Below, piece by piece: positions 7,498 through 9,562 of a DNA stretch of 9,562 nucleotides. A program made the translations under genes and the position numbers. The stretch spans positions 1-9,562 of the forward strand of contig JAUVIG010000116.1 of NCBI GenBank assembly GCA_030592825.1, read 5' to 3'. How positions within the stretch are numbered: position 1 is the first letter of the stretch; the number at the start of each line of letters is the position of its first letter. Under the pieces are notes generated by a model, which was not told the DNA's origin, did no database searches, and worked only from the letters and a program-made list of their open reading frames with translations. The stretch is from Chlorobiota bacterium (GTDB taxonomy: Bacteria > Bacteroidota > Bacteroidia > Bacteroidales > JAADGE01).

Positions 7498-7544
7498 AAA
7501 GACAGGCTTTTTTAACCTGCATAATGCAGGTTAAGTCTGTCTTT
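7498..7544. terminator. Strong hairpin, probable bidirectional terminator
   Basis: AAAGACAG (7498-7505) pairs with CTGTCTTT (7537-7544), and TTAACCTGC (7512-7520) pairs with GCAGGTTAA (7526-7534) around a five-base ATAAT loop. Stem strands end in A or T runs on both sides. It sits 17 bases after the endonuclease stop and before the convergent minus-strand operon, so it can serve either direction. Confidence 0.8.
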
Positions 7545-7607
7545 TGGTGTTCAATAAATAAAGTTTAGGGATTAAAAAGTACAGGTTGTTTCATAACATC
7601 AAGATAT

Positions 7608-8063
7608 TTACGGTATTGATGTGTTTTCTTCATGAACATGTTGTATTAATGATTTACCAAATTTATCTTTTGGGAAAAATCTGTAAATAATTAAATCAAA
7701 AAATTTACCAAATAAACCGTTAAAACCAATATTCAATTCATAATAAAATGAGCATCCGTTATCTGCCGGTTTTATGATAAAATAAACAGTAACCGGAAAA
7801 AACGCATGTTTAAATTGAATTAATTCATTTGGTTTTAAGGCAGATATTTTCCCGTTGAATTTAATAATATACCCGTTTATTTTTTCACCAAATTTTACTT
7901 TAGCTCCTAATTTATTTTTTTTATTATCTTTTATTTGCCAATTCCGGAATAAATGTTCTTTATGCCAATTTGTATATCTGTCATGATTAAGATTCATCCA
8001 CCAATTAAATACTTCTTCCGGTGATTTTTCTTTAATATTTACGGTAGTTTTATATGTTACCAT
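7608..8063 (-). CDS. Small SRPBCC-like protein with putative metal-site residues (DAPG-hydrolase-like)
   Basis: The protein has 151 residues and no signal peptide. The opening TTVNIKEKSPEEVFNWWMN and the alternating strands up to residue 115 (KINGYIIKFNGKIS, ELIQFKHAFFP, VTVYFIIKPADNGCSFYYEL) fit the SRPBCC / START / Bet v 1 helix-grip fold, a hydrophobic-ligand pocket. Two clusters stand out: NHDRYTNWHKEH at 26-37 and HVHEE at 142-146, the latter an HxxxE pattern. Both recall the zinc-ligand layout of the PhlG-type diacetylphloroglucinol hydrolase branch of this superfamily, which cleaves C-C bonds. That link is by eye and tentative. The ATG at 8063 lies inside the end of the methyltransferase gene (14-base overlap), so the two are translationally coupled and probably act on related substrates, perhaps a small lipid or aromatic compound. 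Confidence 0.65.
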   Translation of the reverse strand: MVTYKTTVNIKEKSPEEVFNWWMNLNHDRYTNWHKEHLFRNWQIKDNKKNKLGAKVKFGEKINGYIIKFNGKISALKPNELIQFKHAFFPVTVYFIIKPADNGCSFYYELNIGFNGLFGKFFDLIIYRFFPKDKFGKSLIQHVHEENTSIP

Positions 8064-8619
8064 ATTTTTTAAAATTATAATTATTCTTAATTTTTTCCGA
8101 CAGAAAGAATTTATTATTTTTACAAAACAGTTTTATTAAATTATCTCCTGCTACTTGTTTACTCTTAAATTTAGAACCTAATCCGTTATTAACTACAGAA
8201 ATTATACCGCCTTTTTTTAAAATTCTGTGAAGTTCATTAATTACACTTTCTTGATTTTTTATCATAAATATAACATTAAATAAAAGTACAATATCAATAC
8301 TTTCGTTGGGTAATCCTGTTCCGTTTTCAGTTAATATCGGCTGAATATTTTTCAGTTTATGTTTCTTTATCTTTTTTTCAATTATTTTTATTGCTGACGG
8401 ATGAATATCCAAAGCATATATCATTCCTTGCGAACCGACAATTTCAGCAGCAGGGAAAGTACAAAACCCCGACCCGCAACCATAATCTAAAATATGACTT
8501 CCGGCTTTTATTCCGCTTCGTATAATTTCCTTTTTTATATTACGAATATTTTTTACAAGACTCATAATATTTACCATCATTTTAAAATGAATATTATTTA
8601 CCGGCTTTTCTTTTTTCAT
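8050..8619 (-). CDS. Class I SAM-dependent methyltransferase
   Basis: The protein has 189 residues. Motif I is HILDYGCGSGF (42-52), the glycine-rich loop that binds S-adenosylmethionine. ALDIHPSAI (69-77) carries Asp71, the likely acidic residue contacting the ribose hydroxyls. LPNESIDIVLLFNVIFMI (103-120) is the motif IV region, and LHRILKKGGIISVV (130-143) the post-motif strand. This is the Methyltransf_11/25 (UbiE-like) type; the acceptor cannot be told. It is short for the family, lacking an elaborate C-terminal cap. Alternative starts at Met14, Met15 or Met19 would keep the whole fold; I kept the first ATG. It lies 20 bases after the membrane-protein gene and overlaps the SRPBCC-like gene, so it is part of one operon. 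Confidence 0.88.
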   Translation of the reverse strand: MKKEKPVNNIHFKMMVNIMSLVKNIRNIKKEIIRSGIKAGSHILDYGCGSGFCTFPAAEIVGSQGMIYALDIHPSAIKIIEKKIKKHKLKNIQPILTENGTGLPNESIDIVLLFNVIFMIKNQESVINELHRILKKGGIISVVNNGLGSKFKSKQVAGDNLIKLFCKNNKFFLSEKIKNNYNFKKYGNI

Positions 8620-8639
8620 GTGTCTAAAATTAATTCTGT

Positions 8640-9071
8640 TTATAACATAGATTTTTGACTCTTTTTAAACTTGTTTTCATTACGAAAAACAAGAACTGAA
8701 AAATATATTATTAATATAGCTTGAATCCATGGGAATACAGGATACCACCAGATTTCGTTTTGGTCGGGATGTTCAAGGATAATATGGACCAAAACAGGCT
8801 GAAAAAGCATAAATACTGCATCTGTTATTCCCAAAATTAATCCCCATTTATTTCGTAAAATCAGCAATATTATACTGATAACAAGCAATCCTGCAAATAT
8901 CGGAACTGCTGTTGCTCCCGGACCTCCCATATTAATTGCTCCGGGTATCTCCCGAACAATTTTGTGTACTAATTGAATAAGCAATAGTGAAATAAGAGCC
9001 TGAATAAAAATTGTTGGTGATTTTAATTTATTTTTATTTATTTTTTTCACAAGAATATCAAATTGATTCAT
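8640..9071 (-). CDS. Four-helix integral membrane protein of unknown function
   Basis: The protein has 143 residues. Four hydrophobic segments are visible at about 20-38, 54-73, 76-99 and 108-130. A conserved-looking loop with GAINMGGPGATAVP (44-57) lies between the first two and a HPDQNEIWWYP loop (101-111) between the last two. Both ends are rich in Lys and Asn and, by the positive-inside rule, should face the cytoplasm. I do not recognise the family. Its place between a sensor kinase and a methyltransferase, with 53 and 20 base gaps, suggests co-expression, but nothing in the sequence fixes a role. Confidence 0.7.
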   Translation of the reverse strand: MNQFDILVKKINKNKLKSPTIFIQALISLLLIQLVHKIVREIPGAINMGGPGATAVPIFAGLLVISIILLILRNKWGLILGITDAVFMLFQPVLVHIILEHPDQNEIWWYPVFPWIQAILIIYFSVLVFRNENKFKKSQKSML

Positions 9072-9124
9072 AAATAATCGGTTTTATGTTTTCAATATAC
9101 AATTGTCAATATTCAATTACATAC

Positions 9125-9562
9125 CTACTCATCATCCAAAAGCGGTATTTCCGCAACATACTCATTATCTTTAATATAAAATTTTGGTGCTTTTTCAGAA
9201 ATATGTTTATATCTCTCGGTTAAGTTATTCAGTCCTATTTTTGTTGATTCATTCACAGTATTCTTTGGTTGCAGATTGTTTTTTACTGTCAGAGAATTAA
9301 TGTTATTGAATATATTAATTCTTAATGGTTTTTTTTGTGAAATTATATTATGTTTTATGGCATTTTCAACAAGCATTTGAAGCGATAAAGGCGGAATAAA
9401 TTTGTTTAATTTTTGTGCATCAATATTTATTGAGATTTCAAGATTTCCTTCGTGCCTGATTTTTTGCAGGAAAATATAAGAATTAAGAAATTCAATTTCC
9501 TCTTTAAGCGAAACCACTACTTTTTCTTTTACATCTAATACATAACGATATGTTTTTGAAAA
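9125..9562 (-). CDS. LytS/YehU-type sensor histidine kinase, C-terminal part
   Basis: The frame is open to the right window edge, giving the last 145 residues of a longer protein. FSKTYRYVLD...VSLKEEIEFLNSYIFLQKIR (1-36) is the segment downstream of the phospho-accepting His in the His_kinase (PF06580) family. LVENAIKHN (64-72) is the N-box of the ATPase domain that binds ATP and Mg2+. IGLNNLTERY (109-118) is the G-box region, with the short final lid and strands typical of this family. The sensor part and the phospho-accepting His are outside the window. The GTG at 9515-9517 is internal, not the start. In most Bacteroidota these kinases pair with a LytTR response regulator directly downstream; here the next gene is a membrane protein instead. 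Confidence 0.88.
   Translation of the reverse strand, partial: FSKTYRYVLDVKEKVVVSLKEEIEFLNSYIFLQKIRHEGNLEISINIDAQKLNKFIPPLSLQMLVENAIKHNIISQKKPLRINIFNNINSLTVKNNLQPKNTVNESTKIGLNNLTERYKHISEKAPKFYIKDNEYVAEIPLLDDE

Overview
The window reads as a chromosomal fragment of an AT-rich member of the Bacteroidota. The evidence is three C-terminal type IX secretion (T9SS) sorting domains with the 'YPNP...GQ/GN...GIYxxxI' layout, A-rich leaders instead of Shine-Dalgarno sites in front of most genes, a GEVED domain, and promoter elements of the Bacteroidota TTG-N19-TAnnTTTG type. No SusC/SusD pair, transposase, CRISPR array, tRNA or rRNA is visible.

Left part (1-5249), all on the minus strand. In transcription order: a secreted alpha/beta-hydrolase esterase with a C-terminal DUF3471-like domain (5249-4332); a parallel beta-helix protein with a T9SS domain (4099-2459); a seven-repeat beta-propeller protein (2448-1402) whose T9SS sorting domain (1401-1069) lies in the same frame behind one TAA stop; and the N-terminal two thirds or so of a family-1 pectate-lyase-like beta-helix enzyme running off the window (932-1). 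Together they look like a small extracellular polysaccharide-processing cluster: lyase-like beta-helices, an esterase and a possible binding propeller. The substrate is not shown by the sequence.

Middle (5250-7544). A 372-base divergent intergenic region carries a good promoter for the esterase and a possible -7 element for the plus-strand gene. That gene (5622-7481) is a secreted multi-domain endonuclease I (His-Me finger) with an accessory domain, a GEVED domain and a T9SS domain. A strong hairpin (7498-7544) follows and separates it from the convergent genes on the right.

Right part (7608-9562), minus strand, tightly packed. In transcription order: the C-terminal part of a LytS/YehU-type sensor histidine kinase (entering from beyond 9562), a four-helix membrane protein, a class I SAM methyltransferase, and a small SRPBCC-like protein overlapping the methyltransferase by 14 bases. 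The last carries a His/Glu pattern reminiscent of the zinc-dependent DAPG-hydrolase branch of that fold. No response regulator is visible between the kinase and these genes.

The most notable observation is the single in-frame stop (1402-1404). It cuts the propeller protein off from its secretion signal, at a codon that the internal repeats predict to be Glu (GAA). I found no clear sign of a wholly new defence or mobile system here.
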